Assembly (NCBI GenBank): GCA_937863385.1
Contig: CALMBW010000017.1
Location: 1-53,762, forward strand
Length of the DNA: 53,762 nt
Reading direction: 5' to 3'
Source of the DNA: an uncultured Actinomycetes bacterium
GTDB taxonomy: Bacteria; Actinomycetota; CADDZG01; WHSQ01
This document shows positions 9,557 to 19,016 of this stretch, in pieces. A model generated the notes under the pieces. It worked only from the letters and a program-made list of their open reading frames with translations. It searched no databases and had not been told where the DNA came from. Within the stretch, counting starts at the first letter, position 1. Each line of letters opens with the position of its first letter. A program made the position numbers and the translations under genes.

Positions 9557-9578
9557 TAAACGACACGCGTGTCGTTTA
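9557..9578. promoter_or_regulatory. 22-bp perfect palindrome upstream of uvrA (putative operator)
   Basis: The core aaacgacacgcgtgtcgttt, extended by one t/a pair, is perfectly self-complementary. It lies between the stop of the upstream sugar gene and the uvrA ribosome-binding site. It is followed in the uvrA sense by a G-rich site and not a U-tract, which argues against a terminator. A second palindrome, cccgatcggg, sits at 9583-9592. The position fits a repressor operator such as an SOS-type site, but it does not match the LexA boxes I know from actinobacteria. Confidence 0.5.
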
Positions 9579-9592
9579 CCTTCCCGATCGGG

Positions 9593-10525
9593 CTAGCTCC
9601 AGTTCCGCCGGGCCCATCCGAGGGTCCGCTCGAGCCCAGAGGCGAGGTCGACCTGTGGCTCCCACCCGAGCGCGCTCTTAGCCAGCGTGATGTCCGGTCT
9701 GCGGCGTTCTGGGTCGTCTTGCGGTCTAGGTTCGTAGACGATCTCGGATGAGGAACCAGCCGCTGCGGCGATCGACTGGGCGAGTTCTAGCACCGTCACC
9801 TCAGCGGGATTGCCGATGTTCACAGGAGTGACCAAACTAGATCCCGCCAGGCGCCAGAAGCCCTCGATGAGGTCGTCCACATAACAGAGCGACCTGGTTT
9901 GGGAACCGTCGCCATGGATCGTCAAAGGGCTTTCGTTCATCGCCTGCCAGATGAAGTTGGGCACCGCTCGGCCATCGTGGCGCCGCATCCTTGGACCATA
10001 GGTGTTGAAGATCCGCACGATCCGGACGTCGAGGCCATGGGCCCGGTGATAGGCCATCGTCATCGCCTCGGCGAACCGCTTGGCTTCGTCATAGACACCG
10101 CGGGGCCCGATGGGATTCACGTTCCCCCAGTACGACTCGGGCTGAGGATGAACGAGAGGGTCTCCGTAAACCTCAGACGTCGACGTTAGAAAGAAGCTCG
10201 CATCTTTGGCCTTGGCTACCCCCAAGGCGTTCATCGTCCCGATCGCCCCGACCTTCATCGTATGGATCGGATGCTTGAGGTAGTCGACCGGGGAGGCGGG
10301 CGATGCCAGGTGGAACACCCAATCGATGTCTCCCGTGAGATCGATCTCTCGGGTGATGTCGTGTTCGACGAGGTTGAATCTCGGTTCTGTGGCCAGCCCC
10401 GCCAGGTTCGAAGGAGCGCCGGTGAGGAAGGAGTCCATGGCGACGACCTCCCACCCTTCGCCGATCAGCCGCTCGCAGAGATGCGAACCGAGGAACCCTC
10501 CTCCCCCGGTGACCAGTGCTCGCAT
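9593..10525 (-). CDS. UDP-glucuronate decarboxylase (UDP-xylose synthase) family
   Basis: This 310-residue extended short-chain dehydrogenase has the NAD-binding GGGGFLG at the N-terminus. The catalytic region STSEVYGDP (Ser117, Glu118) and YDEAK (Tyr145/Lys149) follow. The signature [19 protein letters not shown] is characteristic of UDP-xylose synthases, which decarboxylate UDP-glucuronate to UDP-xylose in the cytosol. Its ATG shares one base with the stop of the upstream UDP-glucose dehydrogenase gene (TGATG), so the two are translationally coupled and make consecutive steps. The product presumably feeds a cell-surface polysaccharide. Confidence 0.9.
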   Translation of the reverse strand: MRALVTGGGGFLGSHLCERLIGEGWEVVAMDSFLTGAPSNLAGLATEPRFNLVEHDITREIDLTGDIDWVFHLASPASPVDYLKHPIHTMKVGAIGTMNALGVAKAKDASFFLTSTSEVYGDPLVHPQPESYWGNVNPIGPRGVYDEAKRFAEAMTMAYHRAHGLDVRIVRIFNTYGPRMRRHDGRAVPNFIWQAMNESPLTIHGDGSQTRSLCYVDDLIEGFWRLAGSSLVTPVNIGNPAEVTVLELAQSIAAAAGSSSEIVYEPRPQDDPERRRPDITLAKSALGWEPQVDLASGLERTLGWARRNWS

Positions 10526-11850
10526 CAGTCCGGATGGGGGCCGACGCCACGCGGGGGCCGGCCCGTGGGGATGTACGTGAAGCCTGCCTCGTCCATCGCA
10601 TCGGGATCCATCAGGTTCCGCCCGTCGATGACGATGGGGAATGCCATGGCGTCCGCGGCCTTCCCAAGATCGAGCTCAGCGAATTCCGGCCACTCCGTAC
10701 AGATAACCGCACAGCGAGCCTCCTGCAGAGCTCCGTACACGTCGTCGGCGACCTCCAGCCCGGGCACCTCGCGCTGCGCATTCGCGTTCGCCTTGGGGTC
10801 GTAGCCGACGACCTGGGCTCCGTGCTCCAGCAGCATCTCCGCCAGCCGCAGAGCCGGCGATAGCCGGGTGTCGTCGGTCCCTGGTTTGAAGGAGAGGCCG
10901 AGCAGGGCGATCCGCTTCTCTTGCAGGTTCCACATCACGTCTTCGATCTTCTTGAACACCGCCTCGACCGCCTCGTCGTTGATCTTCTTGACCTCCCGCA
11001 ACAGGCCGAAGTCGTACCCGAAGCGGTCTGCGAGACGCTCGAAGGCTGTGAGGTCCTTGGGGAAGCAGTAGCCCCCGTAGCCGATCCCCGCATTCAAGAA
11101 CTCCGTCCCTATCCGCGGATCCGACCCCATCGCCCGGACCACTTCGATGACATCGGCCCCCGATAGCTCACACAAGCGAGCCAGCGCATTGGAGAACGAG
11201 ATCTTCATTGAAAGGAATGCGTTGCTAGCGTGCTTCGCGAGTTCTGCGGTCGCGACATCGGTGGCGATCCACTGAGCCCCCTGTTCGATGATCGGCCGGT
11301 AGATCTCTTCCATGATCGCCAGTGCTTCGGGAGAGCCACTTCCCACGAGCACCCGATGTGGCCGCAACGAATCTTCGATCGCCCGGCCTTCTTGCAGGAA
11401 CTCTGGGTTGGACACCACCCAGAAGCGATGCTTCGTGCGATGCCGACGCAGAGCAACAGTCAGTTGCTGGGCGGTTCCTGCCGGAACCGTGCTCTTCTCA
11501 ACAAGCACGAGATCGCCCGTAGCGACCTTGACTATCTCTTCGGCTGCCCGCTCTACCGCCAGAAGGTTCGCCTCGCCACTACTTTTCGGAGGTGTCCCTA
11601 CGCAAAGGAAAGCGGCTACAGCGCCGGAGACGGTTACTTCAGCCGAGTCCGTGAAACTGAGCCGGCCGGCATCTATCCCCGTAGCCACAAGCTCGGCCAT
11701 GCCCTCTTCGAAGAAAGGCATGACCCCGTCCTTCAGGGCTGCGATCTTCGAGGTATCGCTATCCATGGCGACGACCTCGTGTCCGATATGGGCAAGGACC
11801 GCGGCTGTGGGCAGGCCCACATGACCAACGCCGACCACACCCACCCTCAT
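10525..11850 (-). CDS. ugd: UDP-glucose 6-dehydrogenase
   Basis: This 441-residue protein starts at ATG 11850 behind agaaagagg. A longer open frame to 11988 runs through the preceding terminator and is not used. The NAD-binding motif GVVGVGHVG, the catalytic-Cys motif [10 protein letters not shown] and the late FKPGTDDTR segment identify the UDP-glucose/GDP-mannose dehydrogenase family. It oxidises UDP-glucose to UDP-glucuronate with two NAD+. It precedes and overlaps the UDP-glucuronate decarboxylase gene. TAGTCT about 25 nt upstream is a possible -10 element. Confidence 0.93.
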   Translation of the reverse strand: MRVGVVGVGHVGLPTAAVLAHIGHEVVAMDSDTSKIAALKDGVMPFFEEGMAELVATGIDAGRLSFTDSAEVTVSGAVAAFLCVGTPPKSSGEANLLAVERAAEEIVKVATGDLVLVEKSTVPAGTAQQLTVALRRHRTKHRFWVVSNPEFLQEGRAIEDSLRPHRVLVGSGSPEALAIMEEIYRPIIEQGAQWIATDVATAELAKHASNAFLSMKISFSNALARLCELSGADVIEVVRAMGSDPRIGTEFLNAGIGYGGYCFPKDLTAFERLADRFGYDFGLLREVKKINDEAVEAVFKKIEDVMWNLQEKRIALLGLSFKPGTDDTRLSPALRLAEMLLEHGAQVVGYDPKANANAQREVPGLEVADDVYGALQEARCAVICTEWPEFAELDLGKAADAMAFPIVIDGRNLMDPDAMDEAGFTYIPTGRPPRGVGPHPD

Positions 11851-11903
11851 CGCTGCCTCTTTCTCATCGCCAGACAGACTAGAGGCCCGGGGGCCGGGCG
11901 CGA

Positions 11904-11932
11904 GACGGGGGCGCTCGATGAGCGCCCCCGTC
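11904..11932 (-). terminator. Hairpin terminator of the RTX/propeller gene
   Basis: A perfect 13-bp stem (gacgggggcgctc / gagcgcccccgtc) with the 3-nt loop gat lies 20 bp past the stop of the large exported-protein gene and upstream of ugd. Confidence 0.75.
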
Positions 11933-11951
11933 GTCTCCCACCTTGGTACGG

Positions 11952-14900
11952 CTACGTATTGGCGGGGTCGGTGATCACGATGTCCCAACCACTGTTGTTG
12001 TCGGGAGGTTCGAAGTTCGTGGACCGGGTTTGGTACACGACCACCGAGCCGTCCTCATCGACATCCGGGTTGCGACTCTCCTGGTTGCCCAAGCTGACCC
12101 TGATGTTGCGTCTAGAGCCCAGGTTCGGGTTGCGAGACATGTAGATGTCGACCGAATCGTACGGATCGCCGTTGCTCGAGGCCTCGGACGTGACCAGGTC
12201 CTTCGAGTAGGACTCGTACACGATCCACATCCCATCGCCAGAGATCTGTGGGTTGTAGCTGCCCTGGTCCGTCGACGTCCCATCGGCCGCAACCGTGACG
12301 ATGGCGATGCTCGTTCCGTCACGTTGTGCGACGTAGATGTCTGGGACCTCGCCGTTCCCATCCCCACCGAGGTTCGTTGCGTTCGTCTTGAACGCCACCC
12401 ACAGTCCGGCATCGTCGATCGTCGGATCATCGCTGCCACCGTTGGCCTGAGTGGCCCCATTCACGTTCGCACGGGTCGTCGCAAGTGTGTCTGCATTGAC
12501 CACGAACACATCTCTGGTGAGACCCGAGTTGCTGTCACCCGCAACGATGCCGTTGTCCCTGGACAGATAGACCACGTAGGTCCCGTTGCCCGAGATCTCG
12601 GGATCGGTGGCGTCGGTGCCGAGTTGAGAGCCACCGCTACGCTGACTGACCTTGCGGGTGTCGTTGGTCGAGATGACTCGGACGAAAACATCCGTCTCAC
12701 CGTTGGTGTCGCCAGACACGAGGTTGTTCGACTCGGACGACCACGCCACCCGGTCACCATCATCGGATACCGACGGATCGCGGCTAGTCACGTTGCCCAC
12801 GGCCCCGGATGCACCGTCGGCACGATCGACCAGGATCGTCGTGTTCGTAACACGATCGAAGCGGTACACGTGCCTGACCCCGAGTTCTCCACCTTCGGCG
12901 GTGAGGTTCGTAGCCGAAGAGCTGAAGACCACGTAGCGGCCATCTCCCGAGATGAAGGGCTCGTAGCTCGCATCGTTGCCCTGGACACCCGCGGTCGACC
13001 TCGACGCCAGCCACATGTCACCCGTGACACGGTCGTAGATGTAGATGTGGCTCTCCCCGTTCGTCGGCCTCGTGAAGTTCACGGTGTCGAAGTTGTTCGT
13101 GGTCGAACGGAAGGCCACATAGCGGCCATCGTCACTCACGGTCGGATCCATCGCCACACCGTTGCAATCCGTCGGACTGCTGGACGGTGGTGCCTGGAGG
13201 CACTCGTCCACCCGATCGTTGCTGCCGTTGGTGTTGTCGTTGGCGACCGGCGGCAGGCTGGGCGATGCGCTTGGGCTCGGGCTTGAGCTGGGCGAAGCAC
13301 TCGGACTTGCCGAGGGGCTTGCGCTCGGGCTTGCGCTGGGCGAAGCACTCGGACTTGCCGAGGGGCTTGCGCTGGGCGACGGCGACGCTCCCGGGAACAC
13401 CGCATCCACGGTCCTGTTGGTCGTCATGTCCACCACACAGGTGGTGGCGGTTGGGTTCGAGTCACATCCCGTCCAGACGACCGTCGGAGTCGAAGCCGTC
13501 AGAGTCACGTCGGTTCCGTGCAGGTAGGGCTCGGTGCAGTTACCCGGGCACAGGATCCCATCGTCCTCCCCGATCGGGCCACTGACGGCACCAAGTCCGC
13601 TCAGGTTGACGGTCAGCGTCTTGTCCGGCTCGGCTTGGAAGGTCGCGGTCACGTTCTTGGCCGCGTCCATGGTCATGGTGCATGTGTCACCGACGGGAGT
13701 GTCACATCCGGTCCACGACACGAAGCTGAAGCCCGGGTACGGCGTTGCTTCGAGAACCACCACGCTGTCCTGGACATAGCTCTCGCTACAGTCCGTGTTC
13801 GCAGCATCGTCACACTCGATCTCGGTCGCCGTAAGTGGCGGAGCCTCGACCAAACCTGCACCGTTGGGAACAACGTCAACGGTAAGCAGGAACGATGGGA
13901 AGAGTGTTGTCTCCGTCTCTGTGACGTTGTCCTTTTCGCCGGCTTCACCATCGTTGTTGACGCCGTCGTTAGTGACGCTCACCGGCGCGGTGCGCTGGCT
14001 GTAGTCGACGGTATCTATATCTGCCCCACCCAAGATGCGATCGGCGCCTTCCTGGCTAGACCCTTGATCGAAGGTGTCATCACCGGCCTGACCCTCTTCA
14101 CGGTCATCGCCATCGCGTCCCTCGAGGAGGTCGTTACCGGCACCTCCATATAGGAAGTTGTCATTGGAGTCGCCGCGCAGGAAGTCGTTATTGGGACTAC
14201 CGATGATCGACTCGATCTCGCTGAACGTGTCTCCGCTCGCATCTCCTCCTGCGGCGGTCCCGTTCAACAGGTCGATATCGACGGTAGCGACGGAACTCTC
14301 GTAGTTGAGTGCATCTACCCCCAGACCGCCGGTGATGTCGTCTGCTCCGGGGCCTCCGATGAGGTCATCATCGCCTCGCCGGCCTTCGAGCGTGTCGTCG
14401 CCCATCCCGCCATCGAGTGAGTTGTCCGCACTGTTACCGATCAGTTCATCGTCGAAGTCCGAGCCGATGAGGTTGTCGATACCGAAGAGCCGATCGTTGT
14501 CTGCATCGCCACCATATGCACATGCGGGAGACGCGGTGCCGAATCCGTCGCACGACTCACCATCATTGGAGATATTCACGTACACGCCCGCCAGTGAGGT
14601 CGAGTAGTCGGCCGTGTCCCCTTCGTCGTCTCCACCATAGAGTCGGTCGCCGCCATCGCCGCCGTTCAGGACATCAGCACCCTCTCCACCATAGAGACGA
14701 TCGTCTCCGATGTCTCCGAACAGCAGATCGTCACCGTCATTGCCGCGGAGCTCGTCGTTCCCTCCGTCACCATCAAGCTCGTCATCACCGATACCGCCGT
14801 TGATCACATCGTCTTCGGTGCCACCATGGATCTCATCGTTGCCCCCGTCACCGTTGAGCGTGTCCACGCCGGCCTCGCCCCAGATGATGTCGTTCCCACC

Positions 14901-16217
14901 GAGGCCGTCGACCGTGTCGTCTCCGGCACCAGCGCAGATCACGTCGTCACCGGGTGTTCCAGTGATGGTGTCGTTTCCCGGAGTGCCACTGATGGTGCAT
15001 CCAGTCGGCGACGCCAGCGCGAAGTTCCACTGCGAGGCGGTGCTGGTAAGCACGACTATCGTCAGATCGCCCGCCCCCGGACCGGTAGTCCTGGACTCGA
15101 TACATGGGTCCGGTATCGCGCTCGGAGCGCCTGTGCAATCGGGGATCGGGGTCGAGTTCTCGTCCTTGAACACCACGATGTCATTCGGATCCGCTCCACC
15201 AACGATGCTGGAGTCGAGCTGGAACTCGATCCGGATCGGGTTGGTCGGGGTTCCGTCGGGTGTCACTTCAATGTAAACCTCGACGTCCAGCATCGAGTAT
15301 CCGGACGGAGCCGGCATGGTTGCCCCCGCCTCATTCTCGTATATGGAGACCGTCGAGTTGTCGTTAGGTGCGGTGACCTCCGTCTGCACAGGGTCGGAGG
15401 AAGTCGGCTGGGAATCAAGCGGGTCCGCTGGATCGGTGGACTCGGTTTCACCTTGGTCAACATCGGTATCCGTCTGAGCCGGTTCAAAGTCATAGGTATC
15501 GCTGTTCAAGGTGAAGTTATCCACGTTGGCGTCAAACACATCGCTCGGGGACGCGAACCCGCTCACAACGCGGAACCCACCTGCTCCGCTGGTGTAGTTG
15601 ATGATCTCGGCATCCGGGTAAACCGCTAGATAGTCGCTCAGGGGCTTAACGTCCGCCCCGGGGTTCATTCCAGCAACACCGTCGAGGGACCACCATCCAC
15701 CGATCAGCGCGTTCCAGGTCTGCCACGTGTTAAGCGCAGCGTCGTCCTGCGTTGGAACTGCCGTTGTGTAGCCGTTCTGATAATCCGGCTCGAAGAACAG
15801 AAGATCGTTGTCGGCTGTAGCGACACCATCTCCGTCTTGGTCGATCCGGAGCAAGATGTAAGGAAGCTGGCCACCATTCCAGCTGGTGCCATAGGTGTCG
15901 TAACCGAGTGCCGTCAAAGAATCGAGCCGTACCCCGGACATATCGGTGCGCCGGAGCTCTGCAGCCGCGTCGCCGTTGGTACCGGTGAACAACCGGGCAC
16001 TGCCGGAGTGGGGCGCGGGTCCATCTACGAAAGTCACACTTCCGTCGGGACTACTAACTACGATGCCCCAGCCTCTCATCTCGGCCGGGCTCGTGATCAG
16101 TGTGGCGGCGTAGGCGGGCGCGGAAAGGAAGGCCAGCACCGTCCCCACCATCGACATGACCACTAGAGTTGAAAGAACCGAACGACGTTTGCCCGTCCTG
16201 GATCCGCCGCTGCTCAT
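11952..16217 (-). CDS. Giant exported multidomain protein with RTX repeats and TolB-like propeller
   Basis: The protein has about 1421 residues from ATG 16217, behind gagagggg. The signal peptide ends AYA. Domains in order: residues about 25-240, a lectin-like domain with DQDGDGVATAD, similar to the N-domain of the protein at 4411; about 260-400, an Ig-like region; about 405-725, two blocks of RTX nonapeptides (GGNDIIWGE, GGIGDDELDG, GGEGADVLNG) that bind Ca2+ in a beta-roll; about 775-935, two bacterial repeats of the VSWTGCD type; about 940-990, a Ser-Ala-Ser-Pro linker; about 1005-1421, a TolB-like propeller. There is no sortase motif or C-terminal membrane helix, so it is probably secreted. 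Adhesion or surface-layer roles are possible but unproven. Confidence 0.85.
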   Translation of the reverse strand: MSSGGSRTGKRRSVLSTLVVMSMVGTVLAFLSAPAYAATLITSPAEMRGWGIVVSSPDGSVTFVDGPAPHSGSARLFTGTNGDAAAELRRTDMSGVRLDSLTALGYDTYGTSWNGGQLPYILLRIDQDGDGVATADNDLLFFEPDYQNGYTTAVPTQDDAALNTWQTWNALIGGWWSLDGVAGMNPGADVKPLSDYLAVYPDAEIINYTSGAGGFRVVSGFASPSDVFDANVDNFTLNSDTYDFEPAQTDTDVDQGETESTDPADPLDSQPTSSDPVQTEVTAPNDNSTVSIYENEAGATMPAPSGYSMLDVEVYIEVTPDGTPTNPIRIEFQLDSSIVGGADPNDIVVFKDENSTPIPDCTGAPSAIPDPCIESRTTGPGAGDLTIVVLTSTASQWNFALASPTGCTISGTPGNDTITGTPGDDVICAGAGDDTVDGLGGNDIIWGEAGVDTLNGDGGNDEIHGGTEDDVINGGIGDDELDGDGGNDELRGNDGDDLLFGDIGDDRLYGGEGADVLNGGDGGDRLYGGDDEGDTADYSTSLAGVYVNISNDGESCDGFGTASPACAYGGDADNDRLFGIDNLIGSDFDDELIGNSADNSLDGGMGDDTLEGRRGDDDLIGGPGADDITGGLGVDALNYESSVATVDIDLLNGTAAGGDASGDTFSEIESIIGSPNNDFLRGDSNDNFLYGGAGNDLLEGRDGDDREEGQAGDDTFDQGSSQEGADRILGGADIDTVDYSQRTAPVSVTNDGVNNDGEAGEKDNVTETETTLFPSFLLTVDVVPNGAGLVEAPPLTATEIECDDAANTDCSESYVQDSVVVLEATPYPGFSFVSWTGCDTPVGDTCTMTMDAAKNVTATFQAEPDKTLTVNLSGLGAVSGPIGEDDGILCPGNCTEPYLHGTDVTLTASTPTVVWTGCDSNPTATTCVVDMTTNRTVDAVFPGASPSPSASPSASPSASPSASPSASPSASPSASPSSSPSPSASPSLPPVANDNTNGSNDRVDECLQAPPSSSPTDCNGVAMDPTVSDDGRYVAFRSTTNNFDTVNFTRPTNGESHIYIYDRVTGDMWLASRSTAGVQGNDASYEPFISGDGRYVVFSSSATNLTAEGGELGVRHVYRFDRVTNTTILVDRADGASGAVGNVTSRDPSVSDDGDRVAWSSESNNLVSGDTNGETDVFVRVISTNDTRKVSQRSGGSQLGTDATDPEISGNGTYVVYLSRDNGIVAGDSNSGLTRDVFVVNADTLATTRANVNGATQANGGSDDPTIDDAGLWVAFKTNATNLGGDGNGEVPDIYVAQRDGTSIAIVTVAADGTSTDQGSYNPQISGDGMWIVYESYSKDLVTSEASSNGDPYDSVDIYMSRNPNLGSRRNIRVSLGNQESRNPDVDEDGSVVVYQTRSTNFEPPDNNSGWDIVITDPANT
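13287..13373 (-). repeat. Tandem repeat, 48-bp period, in the Ser-Ala-Ser-Pro linker
   Basis: Two identical 39-bp copies at 13287-13325 and 13335-13373 are separated by a 9-bp variant unit, giving a period of 48 bp (16 codons). They encode the SPSA-type linker. Near-identity at the DNA level suggests recent expansion by slippage or unequal recombination. Confidence 0.8.
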
Positions 16218-16422
16218 ACCCACTGCCCCTCTCGTTCCCCATAGACGCGACCGAAGTCGCCTGTCCCCAGTTGCGTCAGTCATCGTCTGGCAGAAAAAGG
16301 GCGGTCACAACGGGGGTCAAGGAGGATTTCCCAACAGGGCATTTAGAGCTATGCGACGGGGGTCAAAGATGACTACTCAATCTGGACGAAGGTCCTTCGA
16401 GCTCCGGCCATCGTGCCCTGTG

Positions 16423-16428
16423 TATCGT
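16423..16428 (+). promoter_or_regulatory. -10-like TATCGT of a leaderless promoter (aminotransferase gene)
   Basis: TGTGTATCGT has an extended -10 form. The hexamer ends 6 nt before ATG 16435. The intervening G-run could alternatively act as a ribosome-binding site, but it is too close to the ATG. Confidence 0.45.
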
Positions 16429-16434
16429 CGGGGG

Positions 16435-17586
16435 ATGGAACTGATCGACTACCGTGACGAGTTCCCGGTCCTCGCCGAGCGGACATATCTGATCTCCGCC
16501 TCGCTCGGCCCCCTATCTCGCCGCTCGAGAGCACTCGCCGAGGAACACCTCGATCTGTGGCAACGGCTGGGGCCCGAGGAGCTGTGGTTCGACCATGGGC
16601 TGCCCCGATTGCAGATGTGCCGAGAGAGCTTCGCCGAGCTCATCGGTGCAGATTCCGATGAAGTCGCGATCGTCCCGTCGGTTTCTCACGGATTGTCCAG
16701 CCTTGCCGGGTGCCTCGACTTCACCGAGCGCTCCAAGGTGGTCGCGTCGGACATGGACTTTCCCACCGACCACTACGTGTGGCTGGCTCAGGCGAAGCGC
16801 GGGGCGAAGCTAGACGTCGTTCGGAGCAGCAACGGGATCGACCTCGAACCCGAGCAATTGGTCGAGCGGATCGACGAAGACACGATGATCGTCAACACCA
16901 ACCGGGTTCTCTTCGAATCGTCTCGGATCGTCGACCTCGAGCCGGTGATCGCCCGTGCTCGCGACGTCGGTGCATTGGTGCTGACCGATGACTTCCATGG
17001 TTCCGGCATGGTGCCGATCGACGTGCACGAGCTGGGCCTGGACTTCCTCTTCTCGGGATGCTTGAAATGGCTGTGCGGAGGTCAGGGATTGGCTTTCATG
17101 TACGTCCGTCGAGACCTCATCACCCGGCTAGAGCCAACAACGGTCGGATGGTTCGGCACCAAAGATCCTTTCGACTTCGACCGGTCGGGCTTGAGGTTGC
17201 GGGACGACGCCAGACGATTCGAAGCGGGGACCTACACGCTGCCCCAGGCGTGGACCGCCTACGGAGGCTTGAGCATCATCCTTGAGGTCGGAGTCGACCG
17301 CATCCGAGCTCGCAATCAGGAACTGACCCAGATGATCATCGACGAAGCGGATGCTGCAGGGATCGAGGTACTCACCCCACGCCACAACGACCTTCGCGGG
17401 GGCCTCGTTCGTGTGCGGGTGCCTGGGGGCCGCCCCAAAGCCGAGCGGGTGCTGCACACCCTGTTCGATCAGCACGTCGTCCTCGATCAGCGCGGCGACT
17501 CCCTGAGGATCTCGCCACACTTCTTCTCGTCGGAAGAAGACGTCGAGATCTGCTTCCGCCGCCTCCGGGAAGTGCTCAAGCACTGA
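16435..17586 (+). CDS. Class V aminotransferase family (PLP-dependent)
   Basis: This 383-residue protein starts at ATG 16435. It has the fold type I PLP pattern of class V enzymes (cysteine desulfurase/kynureninase group): Asp in LVLTDDFHGSG, and the Schiff-base Lys in SGCLKWLCGG (about Lys211), followed by GLAFMYVRRD. The SCLKW arrangement and the late RISPHFFSSEED segment resemble kynureninase-like aminotransferases more than NifS/SufS, and no mobile Cys loop is evident. The substrate cannot be assigned. It stands alone, with no neighbouring pathway genes. Confidence 0.85.
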   Translation: MELIDYRDEFPVLAERTYLISASLGPLSRRSRALAEEHLDLWQRLGPEELWFDHGLPRLQMCRESFAELIGADSDEVAIVPSVSHGLSSLAGCLDFTERSKVVASDMDFPTDHYVWLAQAKRGAKLDVVRSSNGIDLEPEQLVERIDEDTMIVNTNRVLFESSRIVDLEPVIARARDVGALVLTDDFHGSGMVPIDVHELGLDFLFSGCLKWLCGGQGLAFMYVRRDLITRLEPTTVGWFGTKDPFDFDRSGLRLRDDARRFEAGTYTLPQAWTAYGGLSIILEVGVDRIRARNQELTQMIIDEADAAGIEVLTPRHNDLRGGLVRVRVPGGRPKAERVLHTLFDQHVVLDQRGDSLRISPHFFSSEEDVEICFRRLREVLKH

Positions 17587-17696
17587 CAAGACAGCGCCCC
17601 ACACTGCGAACCCTCTAGCCAACCGACCTACGAGGGCGCCGCCCTTGTGCCTTTATCCGGCAATCCAGGCGTAGCACGGCCTCCGAATGAGAGGCG

Positions 17697-18266
17697 ATGG
17701 GGACATACGATGCGACGAGGATGGAGAGACGAGACGATGCTCAGCTTGCCGACCGGCTCCTGGCACGTGACGAAGCGGCCCTCGAGATGGTGATCGACCG
17801 CTTCGGCTCCCTCGTCTATGGGATGGCGCGCAGGGTCATCGCCGAGCCTCACCTCGCCGAAGAGGTCGCCCAGGACACTTTCCTGGCACTGTGGCGCCGG
17901 CCCGGGGCATTCGATCCTCAACGGGGCAGCCTGCAGAGCTTCTTGATGGGGGTGGCTCGCAACAAGGCGATCGACCGGGTCCGCAAGGAAGAGTCACTCA
18001 AGCGCACGGCACAGGCACTGCAGATCGAGGCCGAAAGAGCACCCCGGACAGACGAACCGGAGCTTGGGATCGAGGAACGCCACGAGGTCCAGGATGCGCT
18101 AGCGGCTCTCTCCCCCGTGCAGCGCGAAGCGCTGGTCCTCGCCTACTTCGGGGGCCGGACCTACAGAGAGGTTGCAGAAGAGCTCGGCATCCCGGAAGGA
18201 ACCGCTAAGACCCGGCTGCGAGATGGGTTGACGAGGTTGCGGGAACTGATGGGAGCGGGCAGGTAA
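17697..18266 (+). CDS. ECF RNA polymerase sigma factor (SigK/RpoE-like)
   Basis: This 189-residue protein has region 2 (about residues 30-100: LVYGMARRVIAEPHLAEEVAQDTF, ALWRRPGAFDP) and region 4 (about 125-185: ALSPVQREALVLAYFGGRTYREVAEELGIPEGTAKTR, the -35 recognition helix-turn-helix). It directs RNA polymerase to a stress regulon. The next gene, 2 bp on, encodes a matching RskA-type anti-sigma factor. The first ATG sits very close to gagagg, and ATG 17721 is an alternative start. Confidence 0.93.
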   Translation: MGTYDATRMERRDDAQLADRLLARDEAALEMVIDRFGSLVYGMARRVIAEPHLAEEVAQDTFLALWRRPGAFDPQRGSLQSFLMGVARNKAIDRVRKEESLKRTAQALQIEAERAPRTDEPELGIEERHEVQDALAALSPVQREALVLAYFGGRTYREVAEELGIPEGTAKTRLRDGLTRLRELMGAGR

Positions 18267-18268
18267 GG

Positions 18269-18994
18269 ATGGGACGCATGGAGCTTTCTCACGACGAAGC
18301 CAAGGAGCTGGTGGCGCCTTACGTCCTCGGTGCATTGCCCGAGGAAGAGGTGCCGTTCGTGCGCGCTCACATCCTCTCGTGCGACGAATGCATGGCCGAA
18401 GCCGACAGCTATTCCGAGGTTGCCTCGCAGATGGCTCTGGCGGTCGAACCGGTCGAACTCCCAGCCGGCTTCAAACAACGTGTGATGAAGGCAGCCGTTG
18501 GTGAAACTCCACGACCCGAGATCGCGTCCTCACCGAAAGGGGCCGGTTGGTCTCGTTGGCGCCCCCGGCTCGTTCCGCTGGTTTCTTCAGCGGCCGCCAT
18601 CGTCGTGATCGCCATCCTGGGATCGATGCTGGTGCAGGCCAACCAACGGGTGTCGGACATCGAGGGTGTGGTGAGCGCCATCATCCACTCCGATGGCACC
18701 TACGAACTGAACGGACAGGGCGCGACCGCCCGTGTGCTCCCGACGTCGGAGGGCTCCATCTTCGTCGCAGCAGGGATACGCGAAGCTCCAGACGGCCACA
18801 CCTACGAGCTGTGGTTCATGGACGGAGAGACTCCGGTCAGCATCGGGACGTTCGAGGCCGAAGACGGCCTTTCGATCCTCGAAACCGGATATGACGTCCA
18901 ACAGTTCGATGGAGTTGCGGTGACGGTCGAGCAAGACGGGGGCTCGCCGAGCGGCCTTCCCACGACCGACCCGATCATGGTGTCAACCGGCTGA
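18269..18994 (+). CDS. Anti-sigma-K factor RskA-like membrane protein
   Basis: This 241-residue protein has an N-terminal zinc-binding anti-sigma domain with HxxxCxxC (His34, Cys38, Cys41). One transmembrane helix follows at about residues 100-122 (LVPLVSSAAAIVVIAILGSM), then an extracytoplasmic RskA domain (TYELWFMDG, VSIGTFEAEDG, GVAVTVEQDGG). It should hold the upstream ECF sigma factor at the membrane until regulated proteolysis releases it. It lies 2 bp after the sigma gene, which supports the pairing. Starts at 18269 and 18278 are both possible. Confidence 0.92.
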   Translation: MGRMELSHDEAKELVAPYVLGALPEEEVPFVRAHILSCDECMAEADSYSEVASQMALAVEPVELPAGFKQRVMKAAVGETPRPEIASSPKGAGWSRWRPRLVPLVSSAAAIVVIAILGSMLVQANQRVSDIEGVVSAIIHSDGTYELNGQGATARVLPTSEGSIFVAAGIREAPDGHTYELWFMDGETPVSIGTFEAEDGLSILETGYDVQQFDGVAVTVEQDGGSPSGLPTTDPIMVSTG

Positions 18995-19016
18995 TCCAAC
19001 TATCCCGAACTTCCGG

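Noticed and set aside
13250-13390. Repetitive stretch considered as a CRISPR array or minisatellite RNA
   Set aside because: It is in frame in a large protein gene and encodes a Ser-Ala-Ser-Pro linker. There are no spacers of unique sequence.
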